A stretch of 64,000 nt of DNA from JBFMAI01 sp040755725 (GTDB lineage: Bacteria > Planctomycetota > Phycisphaerae > UBA1845 > Fen-1342): contig JBFMAI010000040.1 in assembly GCA_040755725.1 (NCBI GenBank), positions 434,001 to 498,000 on the forward strand, given 5' to 3'. The notes below the pieces were generated by a model that was given only the letters and a program-made list of their open reading frames with translations, searched no databases and was not told the DNA's origin. Position numbers and translations under genes: made by a program. How positions within the stretch are numbered: the stretch's first letter is position 1; each line of letters begins with the position of its first letter. Positions 1 to 9,713 of the stretch are shown here, piece by piece.

Positions 1-13
1 GGGCTGATCCGCG

Positions 14-784
14 TCATCGGCGGTTCTCCATCGCCACGGTGCGCGTCGGCGCCCCGGCGTTCACGTTCGCTAGCAGCGCGCACAGCGGGTTCACCAGCTT
101 CGCCGCGAAGTCGCGCGCGGCGCCGACGCCGACGGACTCCGCCTGCCACGCTTCGACCGCCGCGACCACCTGCACTTGCGCCATGTAGCGGATACTCGTC
201 TGGCCGCGCCACGCCCGCGAACGCAACAGGGACACGTCTCGACACGGCCGTCCGTCCACAACGAAGAAGTTGAGCACGACCAGCGTTCGCCCGCCGAGGT
301 CGCCTCGCCCGAACGTGTAGATTGTAGTCTCTAGTTCACCGCTGTCTGACGTGGCTACCGATTCCACTGTTTGTCGTCGTAGGGTCCATCCCGCGCCGGG
401 GTAGCACACCTCCGGACGGTGCGGCATCAGATCGCGGGCGCGCGAACCTAGAGCGATAAACAGATTAATAGGTAGTGTCTGTCCTGGACGCGCATATACC
501 CGGCTGACGTGATCGTCCACGTCCGCGGCTCGAACGACCGACTCTCCTAAGGGCACGTCGCGCCCGCACCAGTCCCCCAGGACCGGCGGCAGAGCCGCAA
601 GTGTTCCCGCCGGGAGGGGCGCGGCCGGTGCGCGGTCCAGTTGCGCCGCGAGCACGCGGTAGCCAGCGCCCCCGACGATTAGCACCAGCCCGCCCACAAC
701 ACCCGCCAGCCACGTGCGGACGCCGGCAGCGGCAGACATGCGCTGTCGGGGGGCTTTGCCTTTTCGCTGAACCGCATAATCCAT
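14..784 (-). CDS. epsI: EpsI-family exopolysaccharide protein (DUF3485)
   Basis: Encodes 256 residues. One membrane-spanning segment lies near residues 24-46, followed by an extracytoplasmic domain. The motif HRPEVCYPGAGW at about 122-133 is the hallmark of the EpsI/DUF3485 family. Family members occur with exosortase-dependent exopolysaccharide loci, either as separate proteins or fused to the exosortase C-terminus; the biochemical activity is not known. The ATG at 784 is preceded by an AGGA-type ribosome site. It is the last gene visible in the leftward exopolysaccharide cluster. An exosortase, if present, would lie left of the window. Divergent from the beta-helix lipoprotein gene. Confidence 0.9.
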   Translation of the reverse strand: MDYAVQRKGKAPRQRMSAAAGVRTWLAGVVGGLVLIVGGAGYRVLAAQLDRAPAAPLPAGTLAALPPVLGDWCGRDVPLGESVVRAADVDDHVSRVYARPGQTLPINLFIALGSRARDLMPHRPEVCYPGAGWTLRRQTVESVATSDSGELETTIYTFGRGDLGGRTLVVLNFFVVDGRPCRDVSLLRSRAWRGQTSIRYMAQVQVVAAVEAWQAESVGVGAARDFAAKLVNPLCALLANVNAGAPTRTVAMENRR

Positions 785-1198
785 GTTCGACTATTCCTGT
801 ATTGCCGAGAGCAGCCGTCCGCGCTCCACACGCCAGTGGGGGGCCCCGGGGGCCACTTCAAGCGGTGGTGAGTTATTTCGCGCCGCCGGCGCCGTGGATC
901 GCGCAGTATCGGACGCCGCCATGCCGGGCACGTGTGGACAGCGCGTTGGTATGGCCAGTCGTCATGCTCGTAGGGAGTCCAGATTAGACATTCCGGCACG
1001 GCACGGTAGTTGCCGTATACAACGACACGAAGCTGGCCTGCCAGCCTCGTGGGGGTTGCTGCGACTTGGAGATAAACAGGTAGGTATTTGTCTCATAAAT
1101 TTGGACTTGCTCTGTATCCGAGAGGTTTTGCATTGTCAAACTGGGGGCCCTAGGCGGTGCGGGCAACAGGATCGCCCGCAGTGTGTGGAGACCGGCGA
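785..1198. other. Divergent intergenic region, no gene seen
   Basis: This 414-base stretch separates the leftward epsI gene from the rightward beta-helix lipoprotein gene, so it must hold both promoters. The right half (about 1070-1140) is visibly richer in A and T than its surroundings, as expected for a promoter. I could not assign a convincing -35/-10 pair or a -24/-12 site. A GGAG ribosome site sits at about 1187-1190, eight bases before the ATG at 1199. Short frames here show no protein family features. Confidence 0.4.
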
Positions 1199-4100
1199 AT
1201 GCGTATTCTGACCCCCCCGCAAGTGTGCCACCTCACGCGGCCGTCCCCCGCTCTCCCGTGGATTCTGATTATCGCAACGGCCCACTTGGCGCTCTCCTTG
1301 GGAGGCTGCCCGGGGGCCGCGGATCCCGCCGGACTCGGCTCCGTCGGGATCGATCCCAACGGACCGCCCGGGGACCATCCCGGCGGCGGGGGCGCGTCCG
1401 ATGCCGGGTCGGACGTGGCCGGCGAGGTGACCGACGGATTGCGCGCCGCGGAGGTGGCGGCCCTGACGCCGAAGGACACGGCGGTCCGCGTGCCACTGCG
1501 AGCCGTGGGTGAAGTGGACAAGACGGCGGAGTTTGTCGTGGTTTCCGCGCCGGCGGTCGGTCGCCTGGGCCCGATACGCCGTGTGACTGAAACGTCGGCG
1601 CAAGCGGATTACACGCCACCGTTGGGCTTCCTCGGCGTGGCCCAGTTCAGTTATGCGCTGCGCGTCGGGGCGTGGGAGTCGGACCCCGCGACGGTCCGCA
1701 TTCTGGTATACCCTCATCTGCGATTCACTGTTGATCCGACGATTGGGGAACCGGGCTTGACGGTGCGGGCGCGCGTGTATAGTGTTGGCGGAGATCCACT
1801 GCCCGAAGGGACCTACACGTGGTCGTTCGGCGATCAGGCGGTGGCCGGGCCGGCGACGAGTCACGCGGAAGTGCAGTATACTTTCAAAAATCCCGGCGCG
1901 CACGTCGTGCGGCTCTCGCTGACGGTGCTGGGCTTCGTGCTGGATATCGGCTGCTCGCCGAAACCGGGCCTCGTGGAGGACCGGGCGGTGGTAACCGTGG
2001 GCGCCCGCATCGGCGGCAAGGTGCGCGACGTATCCGGCCGGCCGGTGGCGAACGTTCGTATTGCGGCCGCGGGGACCGACGCGGTCCTTACGGATGCGCA
2101 GGGGTACTACCAACTCGCCGTGCCGTATAACTGGTCGGGCCGGTTGAGCCCGTCGCACCAAGGCTATACTTTTAGTCCTGCCCAACGGACCTTCAGGGAC
2201 GTTAAGCTCAATATAGACAACGCCAACTTCACGGCCGTAACCGGACAAGCCAACGAGCCGCCACAGGCGCAGCAGCAGAGTGTGGAGACGGAAGAAGACG
2301 CGCCGGTGGCCATTGATCTGCTGGCTGCCGACCCTGACGGCGATCCCCTGACGTATCTGATTGCCGCTCTGCCCGCGCATGCGGAGCTGGTCGACCCGCA
2401 CACGGCCCGGACCATCCTGCCCGGGGACCTGCCCTACGCGCTGGCCATCGGCAAACGACAGGTGGTCTTCCAACCGGCGGCGGATTGGAGCGGCGACGAC
2501 GTATTCACGTTCTACGTGTCGGACGGTGTCGCGACGAGCGACGCGGCGGCGGTCTCGGTCCGCGTACACCCGGTGAACGACGGGCCGCGGATCACGGCCC
2601 CGTGCCCCCTCACCTCGTATATCGAGAGGGACAGTCTGGAGTCCAACCCGGCCAACCAGGCGGTCCTCGTGGCCATCGATCCCGACGCCGGCCCCGGCGA
2701 ACTGGTCTGGTCGATCGGCGAGGCTGCGCGCCACGGCACGGTGACGATGATGGGCTCGCCGAGCAGTTCGGGGGAGACGGTGATCGTGGCGTATGCGCCG
2801 CAGCCCGGATACACGGGAACGGACGAGTTGACCATCGTGGTCCAGGACGGCCTCAACGAAGAATATGTCTGCCGCTGGCATCTGCACGTGGGCGGGTACC
2901 CCGTGTCGGGTTGGGTCCGCGGGTACGACGCAGCGCCGCGTCCCGGTACGCCGTTGGTGTTCACCGGTGAAGGGGCGTTCCACGGTAGCGATTTCGTGAC
3001 CACCGCCGGCCCGGACGGCAGCTATTCGCAACGCGTCCCCCTGGGGTGGTGTGGTACGGTGACCAGCGACGCCGACCACCGCCTGGACCCGCCACAGCGC
3101 GCGTATAGCAACATCGCGAGCCCGATGACCGCAGAGGACTATGTAGCGTTCCGCAATTACTACGCCGCTCCCGGCGGCAGCAATCAGGCCGCCGGCACGT
3201 TCACCGAGCCTTTTGCCACGCCCCAGCGGGCCGCGGAGGCGGCGCGCCCCGGCGACACGGTGATTCTGCGGGCCGGGATGTATGACAGCGCCAGCGGATC
3301 GGCCGCGACGCCCGTGCTGCTCATCGCGCCCGGGGCCGGCGGTCTCGAGGGCTACCCGGTGACCATCCGGGCCGCCGATGGGGAGCGCGTGGTGTTCGAC
3401 GGCCGGGCGGGCACGACGCGGGAGTTGGTTCAGATCCAGGCGAACTACGTGGACATCGAAGGGCTGGAGCTGACCGGCGCCAAGCGCACGGCGCTGGTGG
3501 TCATGCACGCCGGCGACGGCACGCACCACGTGAACGTCCGCCTGTGCCACGGCCATCACAACGACTACGAGGCGAGCTGGATCGGCGGCGCGTTCCGGAC
3601 GGTCGGCCCCGTGCAACACGTCGTGTTCGAGGATTGCCTCAGCCACAACAACTCGATCGGCTTTGAGCTGCGCGAGAATCCGCCGCAGACGGCGGCCACG
3701 GCCCAGGTGCCGCCGGTGGCCGGAAACACGGGCTATCCGCAGGGTTTGCCCGAATCGGAATGGGACGCCTGGCCCGGCTGGACGGACTACGGTGCGCGCT
3801 ACTGCGTGATTCGGCGCTGTATTGCGTTCGACAACCGGCTGCTGGATGAGCACAGCGACGGCATCGGCAGTCGCTACGCGATCGAGTGCCTCATTGAGGA
3901 CAACATTGCGTTTCGCAACGGCGACGACAACTACGATGAGCTGGGGGCCACGCGCTGCGTCGTCCGAAACAACATCGGCTTCGCCGCCAACCCGTACGCC
4001 ACGCCCGATGGCGACGGCAACGGAATGAAAATCGGCGTGCGCGGCGGGTTGGACAACCGCGTGTACCACAACGTCCTGTTTGACAACCCCCGCGCCGGCA

Positions 4101-4576
4101 TCGACTTGGCCGACACGGAGCGGGCGGAACTCTACAACAACACTTGCTTCAACAACGGCTGGTTCGGCTTGTGGATCGAGGGGGTGCGGGCCTGCACGGG
4201 CGGCGCCCGGGTTCTGAACAACATCTGCAACGCCAACACGCAGGGCGACATCGGTGCTCTGCCAGCCTGCAGCATAGGTCATCTTGACTACAACTGCGTG
4301 TCCGACGCCAACAACCATAACTGGGCCCGGCCCGCCGGGCCAAACGGCTTTGTGGGCATGACCGCCGGGTTTGCCAACCCGCAGATGACCATTGATACGG
4401 ATTTCCCACCGGGCCTGACTATTCCGCAGCGGCTCGCGTACGTTCGCGATCAAGTCCACAGCAAGCTCCGCTTGAAGATCGGCTGCGCCTGCGTGGACAG
4501 CGGCGCGGAGATCCCCGGCGTCACGGAAGGCTACCTGGGCGACGGACCGGACCGCGGTGGAATCGAGAGTCATTAA
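1199..4576 (+). CDS. Secreted lipoprotein with PKD-like, Ig-like and right-handed beta-helix domains
   Basis: Encodes 1125 residues from the ATG at 1199, chosen over the GTG at 1157 because GGAG lies 8 bases upstream. The N-terminus is a lipoprotein signal with lipobox Leu-Gly-Gly-Cys, Cys at residue 37. Order of domains, estimated from pattern: PKD-like (about 174-245, with WSFGD), carboxypeptidase-regulatory-like beta-sandwich (269-344), two cadherin/tandem-95-like repeats (360-565, with acidic DPDGDPLTY), another regulatory-like sandwich (565-645), then a right-handed parallel beta-helix (about 657-1110, rich in NN and DN turns). Beta-helix proteins of this kind often bind or cleave polysaccharide; catalytic residues were not identified. 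Its position inside an exopolysaccharide locus suggests a surface polysaccharide-binding or lyase role. The stop overlaps the stop of the converging GT4 gene in a shared TTAA. Confidence 0.8.
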   Translation: MRILTPPQVCHLTRPSPALPWILIIATAHLALSLGGCPGAADPAGLGSVGIDPNGPPGDHPGGGGASDAGSDVAGEVTDGLRAAEVAALTPKDTAVRVPLRAVGEVDKTAEFVVVSAPAVGRLGPIRRVTETSAQADYTPPLGFLGVAQFSYALRVGAWESDPATVRILVYPHLRFTVDPTIGEPGLTVRARVYSVGGDPLPEGTYTWSFGDQAVAGPATSHAEVQYTFKNPGAHVVRLSLTVLGFVLDIGCSPKPGLVEDRAVVTVGARIGGKVRDVSGRPVANVRIAAAGTDAVLTDAQGYYQLAVPYNWSGRLSPSHQGYTFSPAQRTFRDVKLNIDNANFTAVTGQANEPPQAQQQSVETEEDAPVAIDLLAADPDGDPLTYLIAALPAHAELVDPHTARTILPGDLPYALAIGKRQVVFQPAADWSGDDVFTFYVSDGVATSDAAAVSVRVHPVNDGPRITAPCPLTSYIERDSLESNPANQAVLVAIDPDAGPGELVWSIGEAARHGTVTMMGSPSSSGETVIVAYAPQPGYTGTDELTIVVQDGLNEEYVCRWHLHVGGYPVSGWVRGYDAAPRPGTPLVFTGEGAFHGSDFVTTAGPDGSYSQRVPLGWCGTVTSDADHRLDPPQRAYSNIASPMTAEDYVAFRNYYAAPGGSNQAAGTFTEPFATPQRAAEAARPGDTVILRAGMYDSASGSAATPVLLIAPGAGGLEGYPVTIRAADGERVVFDGRAGTTRELVQIQANYVDIEGLELTGAKRTALVVMHAGDGTHHVNVRLCHGHHNDYEASWIGGAFRTVGPVQHVVFEDCLSHNNSIGFELRENPPQTAATAQVPPVAGNTGYPQGLPESEWDAWPGWTDYGARYCVIRRCIAFDNRLLDEHSDGIGSRYAIECLIEDNIAFRNGDDNYDELGATRCVVRNNIGFAANPYATPDGDGNGMKIGVRGGLDNRVYHNVLFDNPRAGIDLADTERAELYNNTCFNNGWFGLWIEGVRACTGGARVLNNICNANTQGDIGALPACSIGHLDYNCVSDANNHNWARPAGPNGFVGMTAGFANPQMTIDTDFPPGLTIPQRLAYVRDQVHSKLRLKIGCACVDSGAEIPGVTEGYLGDGPDRGGIESH

Positions 4577-5784
4577 ACGGCCCCCACTTGACGACCGGGG
4601 CCGGCCGGCGGCGCGGCCCCGGCCGCGCCACGGGCGCTCGCGTGACGCCCCGCATGCACGGCGTGCAGCAGCGCCTCGTAGGCGTCGCCCGCCGCCGCCA
4701 CGGTGTGATGGGCGCCAAAGAACCGTCGCGCCCGTTCGGCACACGCCGCGCGCTCTTCCGCGTGCTCCAGTAGCGCTTCGATGGCGGCCCGCAACTCGCG
4801 GGCCGAACCGCCGGCAAGGCGCCCAAGCCCCTGACGCTGTATGACCCCGTCGGGGTCGACGGTCGACACGACCGGGAGGCCGCGTGACCACGCTTCGAGG
4901 AAGGTATTGGGGTAGCCCTCCCACGCGCTGGTACACAACAGCAGTGTGGCGGCGTCATATCTGGCACCGATCTGCGCGTACGGCACGAAACCGCGCAGGG
5001 TGACGTTGGGAAGAGCCCGCAGCGCGTCGTAGACATGGGCGCGGTTACTACCCGGGTCGTTTGGCTCGCCCACCACGTCGAAATGCCAGTCCGGACAGAG
5101 CGCAGCCAGCTCCAGGAGCAACTCCGGTCGTTTCGGAGCCGCGAACCGGCCGACCCAGAGCACGCGCGGCACATACGGCTGCCGCGCCGTCGGAGATGTC
5201 TCCGCCGGCGTCGGGGCGCAGCTTCGGATCACGGTCGCCGCGACGCCGAAGTGGTCCGCCAGCCGGCGGGCCTGTAGCCTGGTTTGCGCCACCACGGCGT
5301 CGGCCCGGCGCAGGGCGTACTGGAAGAACCAGCGCTCGCGGGCGGCTTTGCCGGGCAGGCGCGGATCGCACTCCATGTCGCTGGCAATCGCCAACACCAG
5401 AGCGCGCCGGTTTCGACGACACCACAGCGCCACTTGACCGCTTTCGACGCCGGCGGTGCGCTGGTAGTAGACATCGGCGTCCGCCCGTGCCAGGGCCGCC
5501 GACAGACTGGTCCACCGCGGATGGATGAACCGCAGCCCCGGCCAGCCCGCGTCCGCGGCGCACATTTTGTAGACACGGATGCCATCGTGCTCGATGCCGT
5601 CCGGTTGACCGTAGTCCAGGGTCACGAAGCGGACGGCGAACCCGCGCCGCACCAGCTCGCGCGCGATCAGCAGCCGTTGGACTTCCGCACCGCCGATGTG
5701 GCGCAGGTCGCTGTGCCCCGCCAAGAGCGAGTAGTTCTTGGGCGCCACGAAACACACCGAGGGCGGCCGCTCTGATCGGGTCAT
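4573..5784 (-). CDS. GT4 family glycosyltransferase
   Basis: 403 residues with the GT-B fold pattern. The N-terminal half starts with a Rossmann strand and a GGAE motif near residue 31-34. The C-terminal half has VLWVGRFAAPKRPELLL (start of the donor domain) and the E-x7-E element EGYPNTFLEAWSRGLPVV. It should transfer a sugar from a nucleotide donor to the growing lipid-linked glycan in the cytoplasm. The ATG at 5784 overlaps the flippase stop by four bases (ATGA), so the two are translationally coupled. The tail after about residue 380 is low-complexity Ala/Gly/Pro. Sugar specificity cannot be read from sequence. Confidence 0.9.
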   Translation of the reverse strand: MTRSERPPSVCFVAPKNYSLLAGHSDLRHIGGAEVQRLLIARELVRRGFAVRFVTLDYGQPDGIEHDGIRVYKMCAADAGWPGLRFIHPRWTSLSAALARADADVYYQRTAGVESGQVALWCRRNRRALVLAIASDMECDPRLPGKAARERWFFQYALRRADAVVAQTRLQARRLADHFGVAATVIRSCAPTPAETSPTARQPYVPRVLWVGRFAAPKRPELLLELAALCPDWHFDVVGEPNDPGSNRAHVYDALRALPNVTLRGFVPYAQIGARYDAATLLLCTSAWEGYPNTFLEAWSRGLPVVSTVDPDGVIQRQGLGRLAGGSARELRAAIEALLEHAEERAACAERARRFFGAHHTVAAAGDAYEALLHAVHAGRHASARGAAGAAPPAGPGRQVGAV

Positions 5785-7430
5785 GGACGCGCCTCCCCAC
5801 TCGGCCGCGCGACACTCCGGAACGCAAGGGCAGCAAGGACCGCACGCCCCCGCTCAGCCCCACGGACCAGCCGTGCCTTCAGACCGGCGGGAACAACCCA
5901 CCGCCAGTACACCAGCGCGGTGACCGACCCGCCCAGGAGCAATGCGAAGACAACCCGGGCGACAACGTGCGGCAGTGGCAGCACGCGGGCCAGCAGCAGG
6001 CAGGCGGCCAGCGGCAGCGACGCCGCCAACGGCCCCACGAACACCCGCCGCAAGTATGAGCCCAGCGGCAGTCCGAGGTGCCGGCAGGCATACCACGGGA
6101 GCAGTACGCCGCCGCTGAGCACCAGCGGTCCCGTCAGCGCCACCGCCGCGCCCACCAGGCCCCAACGCAGCGGTCCGATCAGCAGCCAACCGAGTGCCAG
6201 GCCCAGGGCCAGCGAGACGGCCTCGAACAGGCCGACCAGACCGTGGCGATTCATCCCCATGAGCAGGGAATACACGCTGGTCTGCGGGATCGTCAGGGCG
6301 TGCCCGACGGCGAGAATCCCGAGCGCCCACGGGGCGGAGTAGGACGGCCCCATCCAGATTTCCAGCAGCGGCCCGCCCAGCAGCACCAGCAGCCAGATCG
6401 GCGGCAGGGCGATGTAGAAGGCATACCTTCCGGAGTCGATCAGCATGCGGCGCAGAGCGGGGACGTCCCCACCGGCGTGCAGCTCGCTGCTGGCCGGGAT
6501 GAACACGTTGGCGTACTGCTTGACGAAACGCGTCAGGTACATGACCAGCGTGCGCTGTCGGGAGTACACCGCGACCGCCGCGGGACCGAGAAAGCCGGCC
6601 ACCAGGAGATTGCTCAGGTGGTACATTCCGCCGCGGGCGGCGTCGCGCAGGACCGTCTTGCCGCCGAACAGGCCCAGGTCGCGCGCGGTGCGCCAATGGC
6701 AATAGCGCCGTGAGAACCGCAGCTCCGGGCAAATGCGGCACGCCACCAGATACTTGACCCCACTGGCCAGGACTTCGGCTGTCACCGGCACAAGCGCACA
6801 GGCCACCAGACCATGACCACTAACCAGCAGACCGGCCATGGCCAACAAGACCCCGATGTCGCGGGCACAGCGGATCAGGTTCAGCAGGTCGAACCGCTCA
6901 TAGCCGGTGATGATCGAATTGAAGACCCCGGCCGGCATTTGCAGGGCAGCGGCCCCCGTCAGCAGCAGGATGATCCAGCCGGAGGCCGCGACCGCCTGAA
7001 GACTGGGGTCGTGGAGCAGCCGCGATCCGAGCGCCGCGAAGAGCACGCCCAGGGCGAGGGCCCCCGCCGCGGCGACGACCAGAAACATGAGGCTGGTATT
7101 GACCGTCGCGTTGAGCTGGTTCCAGTCCCGCAACGTACGGTACCTGGCGACATAGCGCGTCACCGCGCCGATCACGCCGAGGTTGGTCCAGCGCACCCAG
7201 AACACCAGCGACCAGGACACGTCCCAGACGCCGAGGAGTTCCTGGCCGAGTCGATCGCTGATGAGCCGCGGCAGCACGAAGCCGACCGCCAGTTCCACCA
7301 GCGAGAAGGCCCAGTTGCTCAGGACGCTGCGCACGAAGCGACGCGGGCGCGGCACGGCTGCGGCGGGAAGTCCGCCCGCCCGCACGGAAACCGGCGGGGT
7401 TTCGGCGCCAACCGATGTGACACTAGGCAT
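5781..7430 (-). CDS. Polysaccharide flippase (Wzx-like, MOP superfamily)
   Basis: 549 residues, very hydrophobic, with about a dozen predicted transmembrane helices spread over the whole length. The N-terminal region (VLSNWAFSLVELAVGFVLPRLI) matches the start pattern of polysaccharide-synthase/Wzx exporters. Expected role: flipping undecaprenyl-linked oligosaccharide across the inner membrane. The ATG at 7430 was chosen because it overlaps the sulfotransferase end by 8 bases and the residues upstream are low-complexity and within the sulfotransferase gene. Coupled downstream to the GT4 gene by an ATGA overlap. Confidence 0.88.
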   Translation of the reverse strand: MPSVTSVGAETPPVSVRAGGLPAAAVPRPRRFVRSVLSNWAFSLVELAVGFVLPRLISDRLGQELLGVWDVSWSLVFWVRWTNLGVIGAVTRYVARYRTLRDWNQLNATVNTSLMFLVVAAAGALALGVLFAALGSRLLHDPSLQAVAASGWIILLLTGAAALQMPAGVFNSIITGYERFDLLNLIRCARDIGVLLAMAGLLVSGHGLVACALVPVTAEVLASGVKYLVACRICPELRFSRRYCHWRTARDLGLFGGKTVLRDAARGGMYHLSNLLVAGFLGPAAVAVYSRQRTLVMYLTRFVKQYANVFIPASSELHAGGDVPALRRMLIDSGRYAFYIALPPIWLLVLLGGPLLEIWMGPSYSAPWALGILAVGHALTIPQTSVYSLLMGMNRHGLVGLFEAVSLALGLALGWLLIGPLRWGLVGAAVALTGPLVLSGGVLLPWYACRHLGLPLGSYLRRVFVGPLAASLPLAACLLLARVLPLPHVVARVVFALLLGGSVTALVYWRWVVPAGLKARLVRGAERGRAVLAALAFRSVARPSGEARP

Positions 7431-8328
7431 AGCCGTATCCACGGTTGGCGGTCCCCGCCAGGCGGTCGAAGGTGGCCCAATCGGCCTCGGACAGGGCGGT
7501 GCGCCATTCCTCATTCAGCCGTACGGCGGACCGATTGCCCAGGCGCATGCGGTTGCCGAGGATGTGGTGCGGCGCCGTCTCCAGGGCCGCGACGGCGTCA
7601 AACGGCCCCAGGCCGAGAAAGCGAAAGACGCCGTCGAGGACCGTGCGCGGCTCGGCACACAGGTCTTCGTAGCGCACGCGGTAAAGCCGTTCGGGGCCCA
7701 GGTGCCGCCCGAGGCGCTCGATCTGCCGGTGCGTACGCGCCCACTCGCGGGCGGCGAGGTCGGCCGGCTCCGTCTTGTTCTTGATGCTCGAGTTCGTGAC
7801 CGCCCGGCCGTCGCGCAACAGGTGAATAACACGAATGTCGTAGTCCCCGGTGGCGGCGAGGTGCTTTAACCGCACCGGGTCTTTGGACGAATCCACGAAC
7901 ACGCGGGCCTGTTGCAGATCGAGCGTGATCTCGATTAACGCCCGATTGACGGCCGCCACGGTGGGCCACGTTCGCCGCCACGCCGGAAGCGCTCGGATCA
8001 GCCCGCCCCGCACCGCCTCAAACAAGCCCCCGCGAAGGCGGGCCCGCGCCATGCGGTCGGTGACGGCGTGCCCCCGGCAGCGGAAATCCGTGGCCGGCCG
8101 CTGGAGGTCGAACGGCAACCCGCGGACCGCCATGCGCTCCGCCACCGCCGCCCAGAACGGACACTCGCGCAGCAGCTCGCCGCACGAGCAGCGGTAGGTC
8201 TCCAGGTCGATCGCGCCCCACTTCAGTTCGCCGACGGTCCCGAGGTCCGGGTGCGCTCCGAGCAGGAACGTCAGCAGGGTGGAGCCGGAGTAGCTCGGCG
8301 AAGCGATGTAAGCCAGAGGAATCGTCAT
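7423..8328 (-). CDS. Sulfotransferase family protein
   Basis: 301 residues. The start has the PAPS 5'-phosphosulfate binding loop pattern SPSYSGSTLLTFLL (about 9-22), and VFVDSSKDP in the middle fits the 3'-phosphate binding region. The family transfers sulfate from PAPS to hydroxyls of carbohydrate or other acceptors. In this locus the likely substrate is the exopolysaccharide, implying a sulfated glycan; that is inference. The ATG at 8328 forms an ATGA overlap with the ligase-like gene. The open frame continues upstream in frame, but that part runs antiparallel in sense to the ligase-like gene codons and has no sulfotransferase features. Confidence 0.85.
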   Translation of the reverse strand: MTIPLAYIASPSYSGSTLLTFLLGAHPDLGTVGELKWGAIDLETYRCSCGELLRECPFWAAVAERMAVRGLPFDLQRPATDFRCRGHAVTDRMARARLRGGLFEAVRGGLIRALPAWRRTWPTVAAVNRALIEITLDLQQARVFVDSSKDPVRLKHLAATGDYDIRVIHLLRDGRAVTNSSIKNKTEPADLAAREWARTHRQIERLGRHLGPERLYRVRYEDLCAEPRTVLDGVFRFLGLGPFDAVAALETAPHHILGNRMRLGNRSAVRLNEEWRTALSEADWATFDRLAGTANRGYGYA

Positions 8329-9713
8329 GCCGGTAACCTCGTCAGGCGAACCCCCCGCGACCGTGCGGTGGCCCCCGCGGTGCGGCGGTGAACAGGCTGC
8401 GGCGCCGTCGCCGACGCCGCCGCCACACGCAGCACAACTCCCCACACGCACAGGTATGGCACGGTGCTCTGCGTCGGAAAGAAGCTCAGGCCGGCGACGC
8501 CGGCGGACAGGTAGACCACGACGGCGATCAGACCGACGGCCCCAAGCGTGGTGGTTTCGCGGTCGGCGCCGCGGCGCATCAGCCCGCCGCAGTTCCACAA
8601 TAGCCCCACGGCACACGCCAAGCCGATGAGCAGCCCGATCACGCCCGCGTCCAACAGCAACTCCAAGTACGCATTGTGCGGGTGCGTCGGTACGGAACCC
8701 TCTCCCGCCAGCACTTCGAAGTAGCAGGGCGTCCGCAGCAGGGCCCACCGTCCGTGGCCCACCAACGGCGACTCGCCGATCTGGGCCCACACGGGCGGCC
8801 AGATGTTCGTCACGCGGCCCGCGGAGACGGTGTCCCAATCGACTTGATCTTCGCCGACGATCCCCATTCCGATGCGCTCGACCACGTCGGGCCGCGCCAC
8901 GGCCGCGGCACCCGCCACCACGGGCAGCAGGATTAACAGCCGCCGCCAGCGGAGCGCCCCCAGCGTCAGTCCCGCCGTGGCGAAAGCCAGAAAGCCGGCC
9001 CGCGATTGCACCGCCAGGAACGGGGGAACAACCAAGCTGACGGCCAACGGCCAGGCGACGCGCAGCCCGCCGCGCGGCAGGATCAGCCACAACAGCAGCC
9101 CGGCCCATAACGTGAATGCCAGAAGCTGCCCGAGATCGTTGGCGTGCAGGCCGACGAGTTTGTCCGTCAGGCGGCGGGCGTCGTTGAAGTCCATGCCGAA
9201 GAGGCGACTTCTGATCGTCTTGAACAGCAGCAGCGAGTAGAGAATCCCGCTGCCGACCGCCACCCCCAGGGCCAGGCGAACACGGGACCGCGTCCGCGCG
9301 CCGTCGGCGAACATCACGCCTACCAGCAAGTATTTCAGCGGGTTGATAAGGCCGTTGACGAGCACGTCGGTGATCGTCCACCGGCCGGAATGGAACGAGC
9401 CGATGTCGGCGGCAGCCACGGCGCTCGTCAGGACGATCAGGGCGACGTACAGTGCCAACAGGACGTACGCACCGCTTGGCAGCGACGCCGCCGGCGCCTC
9501 GGCCCGCCGCTGCATCAGCCAGCACGCCGCCACGACCACGCACGTCAGGTTCCAGGGGTTCAGCCCCTGGACGCCGAACATGTTCGTGGGGAAGTTTGGG
9601 TTCTGGAGCAGGACGGTGAGCAGCACCAGGCCGCACAGGCCCCAGAACCACCGGCGCGTGGCCGTGATCATCACCGCCAGCACCACCACCGCGAGCAGAA
9701 GCGTGCGAATCAT
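8325..9713 (-). CDS. O-antigen ligase/polymerase-like membrane protein
   Basis: 462 residues with about ten transmembrane segments. The large extracytoplasmic loop contains the signature of the Wzy_C/O-antigen ligase family: GHGRWALLRTPCYFE, then THPHNAYLELLLDAGVIGLL. The HxHN element is typical of the catalytic loop. Role: polymerising or ligating flipped repeat units at the periplasmic face. The ATG at 9713 overlaps the methyltransferase stop (ATGA). Polymerase versus ligase cannot be decided by sequence alone; as the only candidate in the locus it is probably the polymerase. Confidence 0.88.
   Translation of the reverse strand: MIRTLLLAVVVLAVMITATRRWFWGLCGLVLLTVLLQNPNFPTNMFGVQGLNPWNLTCVVVAACWLMQRRAEAPAASLPSGAYVLLALYVALIVLTSAVAAADIGSFHSGRWTITDVLVNGLINPLKYLLVGVMFADGARTRSRVRLALGVAVGSGILYSLLLFKTIRSRLFGMDFNDARRLTDKLVGLHANDLGQLLAFTLWAGLLLWLILPRGGLRVAWPLAVSLVVPPFLAVQSRAGFLAFATAGLTLGALRWRRLLILLPVVAGAAAVARPDVVERIGMGIVGEDQVDWDTVSAGRVTNIWPPVWAQIGESPLVGHGRWALLRTPCYFEVLAGEGSVPTHPHNAYLELLLDAGVIGLLIGLACAVGLLWNCGGLMRRGADRETTTLGAVGLIAVVVYLSAGVAGLSFFPTQSTVPYLCVWGVVLRVAAASATAPQPVHRRTAGATARSRGVRLTRLPA

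Noticed and set aside
1136..4936. 1266-codon open frame antisense to the beta-helix lipoprotein
   Set aside because: Composition is Arg/Val/His/Ala-rich without domains; it mirrors the real gene in a GC-rich genome.
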